Shown: positions 45,211-57,600 of the stretch, in pieces | How the letters are laid out: every line of letters starts with the position of its first letter | Numbering within the stretch: position 1 is the stretch's first letter | Source of the DNA: Cricetomys ansorgei | Lineage: Eukaryota; Chordata; Mammalia; Rodentia; Nesomyidae | NCBI GenBank assembly: GCA_026225945.1 | Contig: JAMJFZ010004031.1 | Coordinates: 1,197,501-1,261,500 of the forward strand | Reading direction: 5' to 3' | DNA length: 64,000 nt | Notes under the pieces: generated by a model | Told to the model about the DNA's origin: nothing | What the model saw: the letters and a program-made list of their open reading frames with translations, nothing else | The model's database searches: none | Made by a program: the position numbers and the translations under genes

Positions 45211-47593
45211 CGATGGAAGTATTCTCGGTGGTTTCTAATAAATATATCTATAAACCTAAAACTGCTTTTAAAACTAGAGTCTATTAACCTGGGAAATATT
45301 TATTGTAAAAATGTATTAATATCATACTCTCAGTGGGATTGCAATATTACTTTCCTAGAGACTTTTATTAGCAAAGCAAACACTAGTGAATTCACCATCT
45401 AAGGATCTAATTCTAAAGCTCTCTGAGATACTGTGTATTGATGAATATTAAGATAAAGGTTTTTATAGTCCACTACCTGTATTCATATGTTTAAATCCAG
45501 CCATTCATCTAATTCTAAGTTCTTTTTCTTTATTTACTTGGACTCAACCCATCATTCCTAAACTCCTATGAGAAAAAACAGTAAGCTCTAGAACAACTGA
45601 CAATGTCCACTAGCTACCTGGCTGTTTTGTTAGTATATCATTAAGGAATTTGAGATACAGCTATAAATGTACATTGAGAGGACAGACATAATTTTCATAG
45701 TTGAATATTTATTGCAGAGTCTTTAAGCTATCAAACACACATTCATTAGTTAGCAGAGCTTTGGTAATCAAACAAGAGACTCAAAATTCAGTGTTTTTAA
45801 ACAAATAAAATAAAGACAATCTTTAAAAAAAATCAGACCACCAGAAAGGAACACAGGTTTAATTAAAATTTGAAGAACTCATGCATCCAGGTATTATAAG
45901 ATTATTAAAGATCTGAAAATAGACCAATTCAACAAGGACCTTTGCTTTTACAACAGAATAGCAAAAATATGTATCGTCACAATAAATAAAGAACAATCTT
46001 CTGCTGATTCCTTAATTAACAGTATGGTACACATCTATTTAGTCAAAGCACCAAATAACAATAAAAAGTGATGCATCAGTTTTATATTATAAATACTGAA
46101 ATGATACTAGGAGCAATAAAAGTAAGTTCAGCTTAAAAAGTTCATGTCAAAAAATTTTATATCAGTAAGTAAACAAAAATACATATGTTTTAGATTGTAT
46201 TCAGTCTGTCCTGAAACTTTCATCCAGATTCCTCTTTTTACCTGCATAGCAAATCACAAATGGATTAATTTTATTCGTATTCAATACTGTACAGATTCTA
46301 TTATATGGACTGAAAGTACAAATAAATGAAAGGGATCAAGTTAGATATTTTGAATATAGTCTACCATGCATAAAAATTCAAAACAGAAATTCTGAATAGT
46401 TAAATAATTTCAAGATCTCCACATTTTATTTATAATAAAAGTGTGTGTAGAGGACGTACATAGCAGTGTCAGAAAGAAATAATTTAATGCCAATGTAGAG
46501 AGGCTTATTAAAGCACACAAAGGAATGAGGCTGCTCAAGTTGGGATTCTAGAGATGTATTCTTTCAGAATTGGAAGGATAGAAAAGAATTCAAACCCGCG
46601 CCCAAAGATGCAATGGAAAAATACATAAATAAAGTCAGATAAAAATTAAGACCTAAATCTTAGTTACCAATGCTTGTTAAAAGAGGCAGAAAGGTAGACT
46701 GACGGAGAAAGAGAGAGAGAGAGACAGAGAGAGAGAGAGGAGAAACTGGGATATAGAAATGAGAGGAAGTCTATTGAATTAGATATGATGTGAAAGAAAA
46801 ATGATCAGAAACTTGCTTCCAGTGTCTGATTTGAGAGGCAAGAATTGTTGAGTCACTCACCAAGATTGGATATCTAACAGAATAAACAGTAGGAAGACAC
46901 AGAGACTAGAGATGAGGCTGGCTTTAGGCAGAGGATGACAGAATAAGAAGCAGGATCAAAGACACGGATGCCATTTTAAATTTTCAATCTTGTTAGATTT
47001 TGAGTTATAAGGTATAGATTTTGAATAACTATGCTCAGTAATGTATTGTCAGTAGGAGACACAAAGGTACAGAATAGAGATTCATTAACATATAGATTAT
47101 AGTTTAGGACAGAAATATCTTTATACTTGAAAATGAGTACAATAGCATTGAAAGCTCATTGGAGGATATTGAAAGAAAAATGTGCAGTGGTGGTAGCATG
47201 CCTCTTAGCTAGCAAAGCAGAAAAATCCAGGTACAACTGTTTTACAATTTTTAAGAAAAAGAATTTTAAAGGTAATCACTACCTCCAAATATCATAGTGA
47301 GGTAGAATCTGTTAATTCTATAAAATAAAACACTTTTGCTAGCAAAATAAAATCACAAACAAAATATTTGTATATCATTAAAAGCCAATAGGACTCTTAC
47401 AAATGTTGCAATGTTTTTTGAAGTAATACATACACATCATATATAGGCACAAAATTATAGAAAATATTATCAAAACTATTAGAGTTTTGTTAATGAAGTA
47501 GGAGTATTATACCACTCTAAATCAAAAACTGAAAATTCTTCAAATTTGAAGAGCATTATGAAGAAGACTGAGACAATGAAAGATAAAATCAAA
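45211..47593. other. AT-rich DNA without recognised genes
   Basis: No gene. A weak B1-like string ('gtgcagtggtggtagcatgc') near 47190 lacks the rest of the element. The GA-rich run at 46705-46740 is listed separately. Confidence 0.5.
46705..46740. repeat. (GA)n microsatellite
   Basis: A GA run with one 'gagaca' interruption. Confidence 0.9.
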
Positions 47594-47755
47594 GCCAGGT
47601 GGTGGTGGTGGTAGCACATGCCTTTAATCCCAGCACTTTAGAGGTAGAGGCAGGCTGATCTTTATGAGCTTGAGTCCAGGCTGGATAGGAGAGTGAGTTC
47701 CAGGACAGCCAGGGTTACAACAAAGAAACCCTATCTCCAGAAACAAAACAAAACA
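47594..47755 (+). mobile_element. B1 SINE with target-site duplication
   Basis: This is a full-length B1 ('gccaggtggtggtggtggta', 'ctttaatcccagcacttta', 'gagttccaggacagccaggg', 'aaccctatctcc') with a CAAAA-rich tail. The flanks 'aaagataaaatcaaa' (47579-47593) and 'aaagatgtaatcaaa' (47756-47770) match in 13 of 15 positions, as expected for an aged L1-type duplication. Confidence 0.95.
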
Positions 47756-49244
47756 AAAGATGTAATCAAAATAGGAAAAAATAAATTATTAAATTATATT
47801 TCCATAATATGGCTGAAATGTATTTATATTATATTTATAAATATTTCTATATTCATATAACCTATTAGTATTTAGTTAATAAATTCTACTTTGTTATTTT
47901 AAGCTACTTATATAATACAGTAAGTAGGTAAAATTTTTCTCCAGTTTGTATTGACATTTTTACCTGGAGATCTATGTTAGACAAATAGTTATATACACAT
48001 AATTATACTTGATAGTCTTAATTTGTAAAAAGCATAATATATTCTATGGATTATATTGACATAATATATAAATGTATTCAGACATACAAGGTTAAAAGAA
48101 AGTTATTTTTAATATTTTATACATTCCCCAATAGTAAAAGGATTGCTAAAAATTTGTTCATTTATTTAGTAGTATGCAAAAGTTAAGATAGTAAGTAAAA
48201 AATAATCATTTGGGAAGGTAATAACATAACATCTTTTTGCCAGGTAAAGAATATTTCTGGTGACATATTTCATCCAATAGATAATCATAAATTACTGACT
48301 ACCTACTTTGCGTTTTTGTAACATGACAGATAGAGCAATGAGAGTCAAACACTACCAAGAGTAGCTTTTGGTTCACTGCTAATATAGACAACAAAATTAC
48401 AGTTTGGAAGTCATAGGGCTTGATGAAAGCCAAATGAGATATTGAGCTTTCATTTAAAAGAGCCATATTTAAACAGCACTTCACTGCTACAAATGGAAAT
48501 GAATATTGAATTTAATTTGGTAATTGAGGAAGTTTCAAATCTTAAGGGATAATAAGGGACCCAGCAAGAGGCAAAAAGGTATGCTTTCCTGAGAAACATA
48601 TGGTAAAAGCAAATATACTCTTTCCTGGAGAGTATATTTTGTGTCAGATATGGATGAAAGGTAGAAGCCCAGGGTATGGATGTGGTAGGGCTTAAAACTG
48701 GACCAGATCTTTCAGAATAAATGTTTAATGTGCATCTGATTTGATGATGTTACTTTTGCTACTTATTTGTATACTGCCTTACTATTTTCAAGTCATCACA
48801 TCAAAACAAATTCCTGCAGACACAATATCCCAGGTGGAGGAAGTTTAATCTGAAGACTAAGCTTCACACCTGCTCTGAAATGTAACTCTAATGAGCGTGC
48901 TTTCAGTTAGCTTCTCTATTGACTTTTTTGAAAACCTTTTATGAAAAAAGTCATAAGGCAGACTAAAATCATTTTATTTTAAATTAATTTTTAGCATATG
49001 AATATTACTGGAATATGTGTTTGTGTATGTGTGTATGTATATGCATGTATATATGTATACATAAATAATATATCTTGTTCTGGGCTTATATTCACTACCA
49101 GGACCTTTGTATAAAACCCACATTGTCATCATTATTCATGCTTTTGTTCTTATTTCCTGAATAGCCCTTTTCTTGTTTGTTACAACTTTGACTTAAATGA
49201 CTACATTTAATCTACACTACCCTCTTTGCCCTGCATAACAGATT
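47756..49244. other. AT-rich DNA, nothing recognised
   Basis: No gene. An 11-bp perfect stem with a 7-base loop lies at 48611-48639. TG/TA alternating DNA lies at 49018-49060. Confidence 0.5.
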
Positions 49245-49370
49245 TCATGATCTTATTATTAAGAAAAAGACCTTGAGAACTCAGACAACTTGCCTCTCTT
49301 CTTTTGTCAAGTTATTAATACTGGACCAGAATTTAAATCTTACAATTGTTTTCTAGGACTCTGATTTATG
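49245..49370 (-). mobile_element. MIR-type SINE, degenerate
   Basis: 'gaccttgagaactcagacaa' is followed by 'cttgcctctcttcttttgtc', 'aagttattaatactggacca' and 'gaatttaaatcttacaattg', then 'aggactctgattt'. The spacing fits an antisense MIR core. Confidence 0.45.
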
Positions 49371-49799
49371 AGATCAAGCATTATTTCTTTCAAATGTCAA
49401 TACCTTACCAGTGCTTTCTGTCAAATTTGAACATACATTTGCTGATTTAGTGAAATGGGAACAGAAACAATCTGCTTTGAAATTGGGGGAGGGGACTGGA
49501 TTTAGTAGCTGTGTCTGAGTGCACATGGTAGTTCCAAAGGGTATAGCTTTCTTTTTTTAATTATTGGATTGTAATAACTCCTCCCTGAGAGCCTATTAAT
49601 TGCTCATTGACTGTCACAAAGGGTTGGTGCCTCATAAGTGCTTCATACACCGTATTTATGATGAAACAGTGACAAGCCAGTCTTGAAGAGATAACTAATA
49701 ACAAGAGTGATCTCACGAGTTCAACATCCATATCATAGACAGAAAATCCTATGTCTGAAGACCCCTTTCCAAAATTGGGCCCATTAGGATCAAACAATT
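49371..49799. other. Non-coding DNA, nothing recognised
   Basis: No gene. The minus-strand open frame 49561-49806 runs into L1 sequence at one end and has no motif. Confidence 0.45.
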
Positions 49800-50300
49800 C
49801 AGTCAAATATTCTCCACACTTTGACCAGTTGTGAGTCGCTTCATTAACTGCTTCTCACTACAGAAGGAAGTTTCTCTAATAAAGGATGATCATAGCAATA
49901 AATAATGGGCATAAGTGTTTAGAAATCAGTTTGGTTCTATGTTCAGTTAGCGAATTATCACTGATAGCGTCTCCTTTAGGGCTCATAGCTTCACTAGCCT
50001 CAGGTTCTTGATCAGGTTTACAGTACTAACCATCAGTTCACTATTGTGGAGGAGGCCTTAAGTTCAAAGTTTTGGTTACTACCATAATAGTCATTCCATT
50101 GTTGTGCTAGTGGGCTTATCATGACAAGCAGGTTAGTTATGATAGCTTGTGAGATCCACAGCATGGTAAGATCTTTGAATAATTATATTTTAGAAATAGA
50201 AATAACACTTTCTAGCACTATGGAAGCTAACCAGCTGAAACTTCCAGTTCAGATTTCTCAATGTTCTGCAAACTAAATATATAGTGCTTTTAACATTAGT
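49800..50300 (-). mobile_element. LINE-1 3'UTR fragment (Lx-type), internal part
   Basis: Antisense landmarks are 'cacactttgaccagttgtga', 'gaaggaagtttctctaataa', 'tatgttcagttagcgaatta', 'tagcctcaggttcttgatca', 'ttgtggaggaggccttaagt', 'atgacaagcaggttagttat' and 'tagcactatggaagctaacc'. It covers the part of the 3'UTR that lies beyond the 8.6 and 18.0 kb fragments. Confidence 0.8.
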
Positions 50301-50410
50301 ATCTGCTTCTGGTAATAGAGTGTCTAGGTCAGTGGTAACCAAGGGGATTGGCAACAACTTCACATAATATCTTAAATAAAAAATATTCTACTACTACGAC
50401 TCATGTGTGT

Positions 50411-50411
<1 letters not shown>

Positions 50412-50470
<59 letters not shown>

Positions 50471-50473
50471 ACA
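50412..50473. repeat. (CT)n(CA)n compound microsatellite
   Basis: A CT run at 50412-50446 switches directly to a CA run at 50446-50473, with no interruption at the junction. The minus-strand open frame with poly-CV and poly-ER is an artefact. Confidence 0.97.
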
Positions 50474-53400
50474 TAAAGTTATATAAAATATCATTTCATA
50501 AAAATCCATGAGATAAATGGAAATGACAAATAAAGCCTGAATACATAGATAGAAATGCAGAAACAATACCTGACTTCAGTTCATGTATATGAGGAAAGTA
50601 TACATAGACTAACTTTCAGCAGAAAGAAAGGAGTGGAAAATGTTTATACAAGTTACACTATCAAAGTGGGAAAATTTACTCAAGACTCAAAATTTCATAT
50701 TAAAGAGACAGATTAAAAAACTACACAAATTATACAACTCCACAGAAGAATCAAAGTATATGAAATTCTGAAAAAAATGAGTATTTGAATATTAAATGAC
50801 ATGTATAAATTGTAAAGGAGAAGCATATTAATAGGAAACTTGGCAATGATATGAACAGTCAAATATACAAGAAGGTGTTTGTAGTCTAATAAACATGAAG
50901 CTACTAGAAAATTGCTGGAAATTAGAGAAATGCCATTAAAATAAAATGAGATATGGCAACTAACTTATAATTAGCTAATGTTTACAGAGTCCTAGAACAC
51001 CAAGTGTTGCAGGTTTGGAGAGAATTATCTCTACATGTCTTTTGGGAGGCAATTTGGCACAGATATTGTCAAAAGTAAATACGACCACATCTGGGCAAAT
51101 CTGAAGATGTTTAAACTTCATGACCCAGACTTACTACTCACATTTTAGTATTCTTTACAAGTAAGCAAACAACACACTCAAAATGTTTCCTGCAATAATT
51201 TTCGGAATTAAAATGGAAATCAACTGTTAGTTAATACAAAATAAATAACTGTGGTTTTCTCACATTTGAAATACGAAGCAATAAGTTTACAATGACTGAA
51301 ATAGAGACATAATAAGACACAAATGGAAAAATGTTTGGTAAATCATTGAACTAAAAAAGATGCATCTGTTATTGCTATCTGTGACATTGTAGAGTAATTA
51401 TGAATTATTTTCAAATATCAATGAGTAATATATTTACATAAGAAATTTTTAAAAATTAATGAAACAGCAGTTAACATTTGCTTCATGTGAAATCATAAAT
51501 GCAAGATTTGAAACTTTAGTAATTAAGATCTTTGAGATTGAGTATAGTAATAATTGTATGCTTTATTACACAAAAAGATATCTAAGACATATGGCAAAAT
51601 ATTAATTTACACCAAAAGTATATTGAATAGACTCTTTTCTAAATTGATTTTCCCATTTTTCATATTTCAAAATCACAGCTATTATATGAGGTAAAATAAT
51701 TACATAACAATATATTTAAAATATTGAAAATATAGACATAACATTTTCATAGTTGGCTTGTTTCTTTGTGGTAGTTTCTTTTCCTTGATTTATAATCACA
51801 TGACATTTACTATGATAGTTCTCAATTTTAAATTTCTTCTATTTTGTATAAAACTCCTTCATAAATGTAAACAACTGTGACTCAGATATGCCAGTTTCTC
51901 TTAACTTGCATACTCAAAGAAATACCAGTATATTTTTCCCATAGAGTAAGTAGACACATTAATAGAAAATTAATGTGTCTTTGCTAGTAAGCTCTAAAAC
52001 AGCTGGCCTGAATTCTCAGTGATTTCCTTGACACTTAAAACAGTGTCTGGTACATGATGGGTGACTTCCATATGTGAGTTAGTACTCGGACTTGTCTGAG
52101 ATGCTAGGAACCATACAGTTTGTAATAAATTCACAAATCCAAAGAAGCAATTACTTCTGTCTTATAAATTAAAACTGTAAGGATCCACAGTCAAAATAGC
52201 AGTTCACTTTCATTACTACTAAGAACCTATAGATTATTAGTCAGGGAAAGATATAGGTAGTAATTGTCTTTTCAGATTTATGATCTTCCTTGATGATATA
52301 GCAAAGTTTAAGCCATGGAAAGAGAGGTACTGGGTACATAGAATTTGAAGTACTCACATGGAAAGGGAGGCTGTAATTTCTATTTATACAATGTCCTGTT
52401 TCACATGGTCTTTCATGGCGGAAAAAAAAAAAAAAACTAAACTAAACAAGAGGATTGATTTAGATGAGAATACAACATTTCATGCAATTTTCCTTGACTT
52501 CTATGTGGATACTGTCAGAGACCTGATGCATCCAGCATGTCAGGGGGTTATGAGTCAGTATATAAATGGTCTTAATCTTATTTATAAGATTTGGTTATGG
52601 GGGGCATATATTACCTCTTCATCATCTTTGGAACAAAGTTACAAAGAAACAGAGACAGTAAATTATGTGTCTTAGAAATAAGGACACAGAAGAATAGGTT
52701 AGAGAAAATCAGAACACTGAGATTTTTATCAGAATGATTTGAAGAATACTTTTAAACTGGAACATAGCCTCTGGTTGACGTTCATGACCATTTCCTAGCC
52801 TTTTTAACTATTAAAACTATATTATTATTCGCTGATATTTGTTTATATCTTACTTTAGACTTTCCTAATAATAATTTGCTGAAAAGCTCAAATCCCAGGT
52901 TCTTAAATAATTTCAGATTGTAAAAATAGTTCTTTTACTACTGGCCTTTAAAGATGATTTTTTTAGGACAAAATTGAAGCACAGGTTTTTAACCTAAGGC
53001 TCCTATACTAAATAGAAAGTTTCACTAACATTCTACTGTTTCTAAAGGTATGTTTGTGTTCAGTTGGAGTCTAGTTGTGTCAGAGGGGCTGAAAAGGAGA
53101 ATTTCACTGTTGATGAGAAGGAAACAGCAGCTACATCTGCTAAGTCCCTGTTTCTATAAAAAGCATACCTGCTAGCCTGCTGACAGGAGGCAGACGAAAC
53201 TGCAATGCTGAAAGATTAAGGCCAGCTGGTGTTTTTCCAGTTGATTTGCATTTCTGGAGCTCAAGGTGATCCCCCTTTATTTTTAACCAATGTTGATGAG
53301 TCAAAAAGTTGACATCTTATACAGATAATAAAGTTACCATCTTTAAGGGCTTCAGAAATCAACATTGCAAAAAGAAAAAAAAATCACACACACACACACA

Positions 53401-54004
53401 CACACACAAATGATTAACATCCAAGTGGTTAATTTGCAATAATTGCTATATGAATGTTTACCATGTTGATTGACTCTAAGTATTTATAAATGGCCTAAAT
53501 GTAATCTTTATCCTGAACATATATTGGAAGGAGGCAAAGCCATACAGAAAGAAATTATATCCCTGTTTTCAAAGAAAGGAAACTTTAAAATTAAATGAAA
53601 CTCAATATTTTTTTGATAAAAAATGTATTTAATTCCAGGCAAACAAACTATGAAGCTCTGTTTAGGAAAAGTACTACTTTGTGTTACTTCCATGTCTTAT
53701 GTACAATACAGAGAATTTTGGCTCATTCCTTATTCTCCTTCACAGTACATATACACAATATAATCATCAAAAGGTTTAGGCTTAATCTACCTCTTGTGAC
53801 ACTTTACAGTCCTATGTAAATGTGTTCTGAAGATACATATGATTTCTCAGTATCCTGAATACTTAAAGATACCACATATAGTTGACCTGGGCATATGAGA
53901 GTTGGTTGAGTAGTGTATATTATTATATACTGGAATCTACAATTAATATAATAAAGTGAAAACCAAAGGAAGTGTTATTGTTTTGACTTTACTTTAGTTA
54001 AATT
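50474..54004. other. AT-rich DNA without recognised genes
   Basis: About 3.5 kb has no supported gene or nameable repeat. A 12-bp perfect stem with a 5-base loop lies at 51952-51980. The open frame 52358-52675 (105 codons, plus) crosses a poly-A run and has no motif. Confidence 0.5.
53385..53408. repeat. (CA)12 microsatellite
   Basis: A CA run after a poly-A tract at 53370-53383, as if at a retroposon tail. Confidence 0.93.
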
Positions 54005-54225
54005 GTGGGTGGGAAAGATGGCTCAGATATGGTTAGAAATACTGGTTGCTCTTACAGAGGACCTGGATTTGATTCCCAGAACCCATATGGTGGCTCACAA
54101 CTATCTAAAATATAGTTCCATGGGATCTGATACCCTCTTCTAGCTTGGCACCAACTGGTACACATATACAAGCAAACAGAACACCCATAAATATAACAAG
54201 ATAATAATTCATAATTATTTATAAA
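54005..54225 (+). mobile_element. B2 SINE
   Basis: Sense landmarks are 'gtgggaaagatggctcagat', 'tggttgctcttacagaggac', 'ctggatttgattcccagaac', 'ccatatggtggctcacaact' and 'gggatctgataccctcttct', followed by an A-rich 3' part. The A and B boxes of the tRNA-derived promoter are recognisable. Confidence 0.93.
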
Positions 54226-54237
54226 AAGAATAAACAT

Positions 54238-54330
54238 AGGGCTAGACATATAGATTAGTGGCAAAGATCTTACATAGCCTATGCAATAAGGTCCTGTGTC
54301 TGTCTCTAGTACCACGTAAACACAAAAAAT
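54238..54330 (+). mobile_element. ID-type SINE
   Basis: 'gggctagacatatagattag' is followed by 'tggcaaagatcttacatagc', 'cctatgcaataaggtcctgt' and 'gtctgtctctagtaccacg', then an A-rich tail. It has the ID/tRNA-Ala-like layout, 12 bases after the B2 tail and on the same strand. Confidence 0.7.
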
Positions 54331-55036
54331 GTCATATTCTGTCCAAGTAACTTCTATAAAATATCAAAAAAGTATCAATAATAAGGCATAAGGTATAAAA
54401 ATAAATACATTAGTTAAGACTAAGATGAATAATGTATATGTAAAATATATTCTAATATTTCAAAATACTTCTAAAGAGGAATCATTCATGAAAATAATGC
54501 AAACCATTCCATATTAAATATCAATTTCATTGACTCTAAGCTGCATTTGCATTTGCTATGTTGAGATAATATATATTGATAAAGGACACAGTTAAAAATA
54601 CGATGGATTAACCTAATAACCTGATTTCACCACTTAGAATTGTAGAATTTATTTATTTTTATAATTAATATGTTTAATTTAACAATACAAGAATGGAAGT
54701 GTATTAAAGGCTATGTATTACAAATCTCAAATGCTCAAAAACATGAAGGATTTTTTTTTCTACTTTAGGGAACTTACCTTCCTGATAATAATTTTGACCT
54801 CCTAGTTTGAAGACTTAATAACAATCTGGTAATCTGAGATCTGATCTGCATATATCACATAGTGCTTGATTACCATACACAGAAAATGTGATGGCTTGTG
54901 CTTAGAAAACTTAGCCTATATGTTTGTATGTGTGTGTGTATACATATATGTAGTGTTTTTTAGATCCCATAAAATATTTTAAAGTAATTAAATGTAATGC
55001 TTATATAAATTCAGTACTTCTACTTAAGACATGTTT
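54331..55036. other. AT-rich DNA, nothing recognised
   Basis: No gene or nameable repeat. Short TG/TA tract near 54925-54950. Confidence 0.5.
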
Positions 55037-55174
55037 GAGCTTGGTGGTGGTGATACACACCTTCAATTCCAGTACTCTGGAGGCAGGTGAGTTCTAGGCC
55101 AGCCTGATCTTCAGAATGAGTTCTAGAACAGAGTTACAGCAGAGAAACTGTCACAAAATCCAAAAGAAAAAAAG
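55037..55174 (+). mobile_element. B1 SINE with internal deletion
   Basis: 'gagcttggtggtggtgatac' and 'ccttcaattccagtactctg' lead after 'gaggcaggtgagttctagg' straight into 'ccagcctgatcttcagaatg'. The segment normally between 'aggcagg' and 'gttcaaggcc' is shortened. The end is 'agcagagaaactgtcac' plus an A-rich tail. Confidence 0.88.
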
Positions 55175-55656
55175 AGATAGCTTTATGAACACACTATAGA
55201 AAATGTTTTATCAGCTACCTCACCTGATGAATAGAGATATCTTCTAATTTAAGTTCCCTTTAAACAAATACTGGAAAAGACTTGTTACAGAAGTAAAAGT
55301 TAACTGCAAAACAGCTTTGAATGAAATGTAATTAAAGGTGATAAATAAAGAAACATCTTTCAGAAGAATGTTGTTCTAAATTCAAGATAGTAGGATACAC
55401 AACCATAGTTTTTGGTCTGTGGCAATAATACTTTTAACACAATTAAAAAAAAATCCAACCAATGACATTTCTAGTATGAGTTTCACTCAGTAGGCACAAC
55501 AAGAAGTTGACAGTCTTTCTAAACATTCAATGTCACACAAGTCAAGATTATTTTGAAACACAACAGCTAAAACAATTCCAAAGTATCACAGCAAATGTAA
55601 GTCAAAAGTTTGAATGCTTAATTAATTTAATTTAATGGATTAAAATCTATTACCCT

Positions 55657-55776
55657 TGTAGGAGCTGAGGTGGCTCATGCCTTTAATCCCAGCATTCAGA
55701 GGTAGGCAGATCTCTGTGAGTTCAAGGCCAGCCAGAGTTACAACAGAGAAACTCTGTCTCGAAAAGCAACAACAAC
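55657..55776 (+). mobile_element. B1 SINE, internally deleted, with perfect target-site duplication
   Basis: A short B1: 'tgaggtggctcatgccttta', 'atcccagcattcagaggtag', then 'gttcaaggccagccagagtt' with the 'tggtctacagagtgagttcc' segment missing, then 'gagaaactctgtctcgaaaa' and a CAA-rich tail. It is flanked by exact 15-base copies of 'aaaatctattaccct' at 55642-55656 and 55777-55791. This is among the youngest insertions in the window. Confidence 0.96.
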
Positions 55777-55791
55777 AAAATCTATTACCCT

Positions 55792-56044
55792 GTTTCAAAA
55801 TGTCAAAGAAAAATACAAAATTACAATGATTATAGTAATTATTTATTTGGCACAGTAATTATCATTGTATACAAAGATGTATAACATATACTGAATGCCT
55901 AGCTACTAAAAATATAATGTCATTACATAAAAATTGAATTAGGATGAATTTAATTTGAGTTATATTAAGAATGAAGGGGTAACAAATAAGTGTCTTTGAT
56001 ACTTGTAGGGTTTAGACTTTGGTGGATATGAGTAATGATAGATG

Positions 56045-56082
<38 letters not shown>

Positions 56083-56699
56083 CAAAGATGATAGATAAAT
56101 GATGGGAAATGATAGACAGACAGATGACAGATTGATAGTTGACAGATGAAAGATGCTGGGTTCTAATTAATTGCAAATGAGAACATACTAAGATACTAGA
56201 GCAGTCTTAAAGCAGTTTGTCCAAATCTCTAAACAGCATTAACTGAAGAACTGGAACTGTTTTCTTGAAAGTGAAGTAATTTACACTATCACATTGAATC
56301 TACAGTGTTCCTAAGATAAAATTTGAATATCATTTGCACTCAATAAAACCATGACTTTCTGCAATATAAAATTAGCTAAGTAATCATATGAGTATGTTAT
56401 ATACTAATGAGCTATTTCAAATTGAATATATGTAAATGTGCATTAAGGGATCTATATAAATTAAGAAGATGGTTTGAAAATGAAAGTTTAATGGTTATTA
56501 AGGAACCATTTTTGTTTATTAGGTAAATAGATTTATTAAAAATATTATCGATGTATACTGCTGAAAAGATTAAAATGGGAATATCCTATAACACTCTAGT
56601 GGTTGGAAATACAGGCAAGTTTGTCTTACTAAATTAGCTTTCAATAGCAATTCATCAAATTACACATCCTTTAAGCTTAGGGACAATGGTAGAATTTCA
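55792..56699. other. AT-rich DNA with (TA)n and GATA/GACA-like repeat
   Basis: No gene. A TA run at 56049-56078 is followed by decayed GATA/GACA-like units to about 56155. Confidence 0.6.
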
Positions 56700-57600
56700 C
56701 TCCTCTTTAAGGTTGAATAAAGCTATTATAACCCCTTTCCTTTATCTAGTCATTCACTGTTGGACACTGAGGCAAATTTAATTTACTGTAAACAGTGCTA
56801 TGATAGACATGACTATGCAGATATATCTATAGTAAGTGAGCTTTGAATTTTTAAGTTATATATCAAAAATAGTATATTTGAATAATAGAGTAATCATAAC
56901 ATAATTTTAATTTTTTGAAGAATTTGCATATGTTGCCCCCAAGTGTCTGGATTCGTTACATCTACAGCAGTAATGATTAGGTTTTTTCCTTTGGTTCCTG
57001 TGCTTCCTATAATTTGTAATTTGTTTATTTGTTTTTGACTATTGTCTCTCGGACTTGGGTAAGGCAAAATCTTAGTCTAGTTTGATTTACATTTTCCTAT
57101 AGGCTGAAAATTTTGGATATTTTCCTTTCAGTTATTTTCCATTTGAATTGCTTCTCTTGAAAACTGTTCAATTAATATGATCATTTGTTAAATGGATTAT
57201 TTACTTTGGGGTACTTAATTGTTTAAACCTCTTACGTATTCTAGAACATAATCTTGTGCCAGATGAACAGCTACCAAAGAGTTCCTCCATTTTGTAAGCT
57301 GCTTCTTCAAATGCATTTGTTTTTTTTATGCAGAAGTTTTAAAGTTCAATACAACCCTACTTGTCAATGCTTGATATTATTGTCTGACCTACTGGATTCT
57401 TACTCAGAAAGCCATCCCCTAAGCTTATATCTTGAAATGTCACGCCTACATTTTCCTCTAAACTCCTAAGGTTTCAGGTCTAACAGCTCTTTGAGACATT
57501 TTCTGTTTATTTTTATGAGTAAGAGATTAGAATTTTGTTTCATTTTTCTATATGTAAACATCTACTTTTCCTTTATCTGTTGTTAAAGCCTGTCTTTAAT
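56700..57600 (-). pseudogene. LINE-1 ORF2 3' part, broken
   Basis: The plus strand carries antisense L1 ORF2 sequence. 'tttatctagtcattcactgt' with 'tggacactgaggc' is followed by 'acagtgctatgatagacatg', 'ctgtgcttcctataa' and 'ttgatttacattttcctata'. Next come 'ttgtaagctgcttcttcaaa' and 'ttatgcagaagttttaaagt', then 'ctggattcttactcagaaag', 'ccatcccctaagcttatatc' and 'caggtctaacagctctttga'. In L1 this order corresponds to the C-terminal half of ORF2 read backwards. Stops and indels are numerous, and there is no usable frame on the minus strand. The plus open frame 57254-57469 is an antisense shadow. The left end lacks a 3'UTR or poly-A tail, so this is an internal fragment. Confidence 0.75.

Noticed and set aside
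47180..47240. Possible B1 start at 'gtgcagtggtggtagcatgc'
   Set aside because: Only about 25 bases match, and the rest of the B1 order is absent.
52358..52675. 105-codon plus frame
   Set aside because: It crosses a 14-base poly-A run and has no motif. Frames of this length are expected by chance across 64 kb in six phases.
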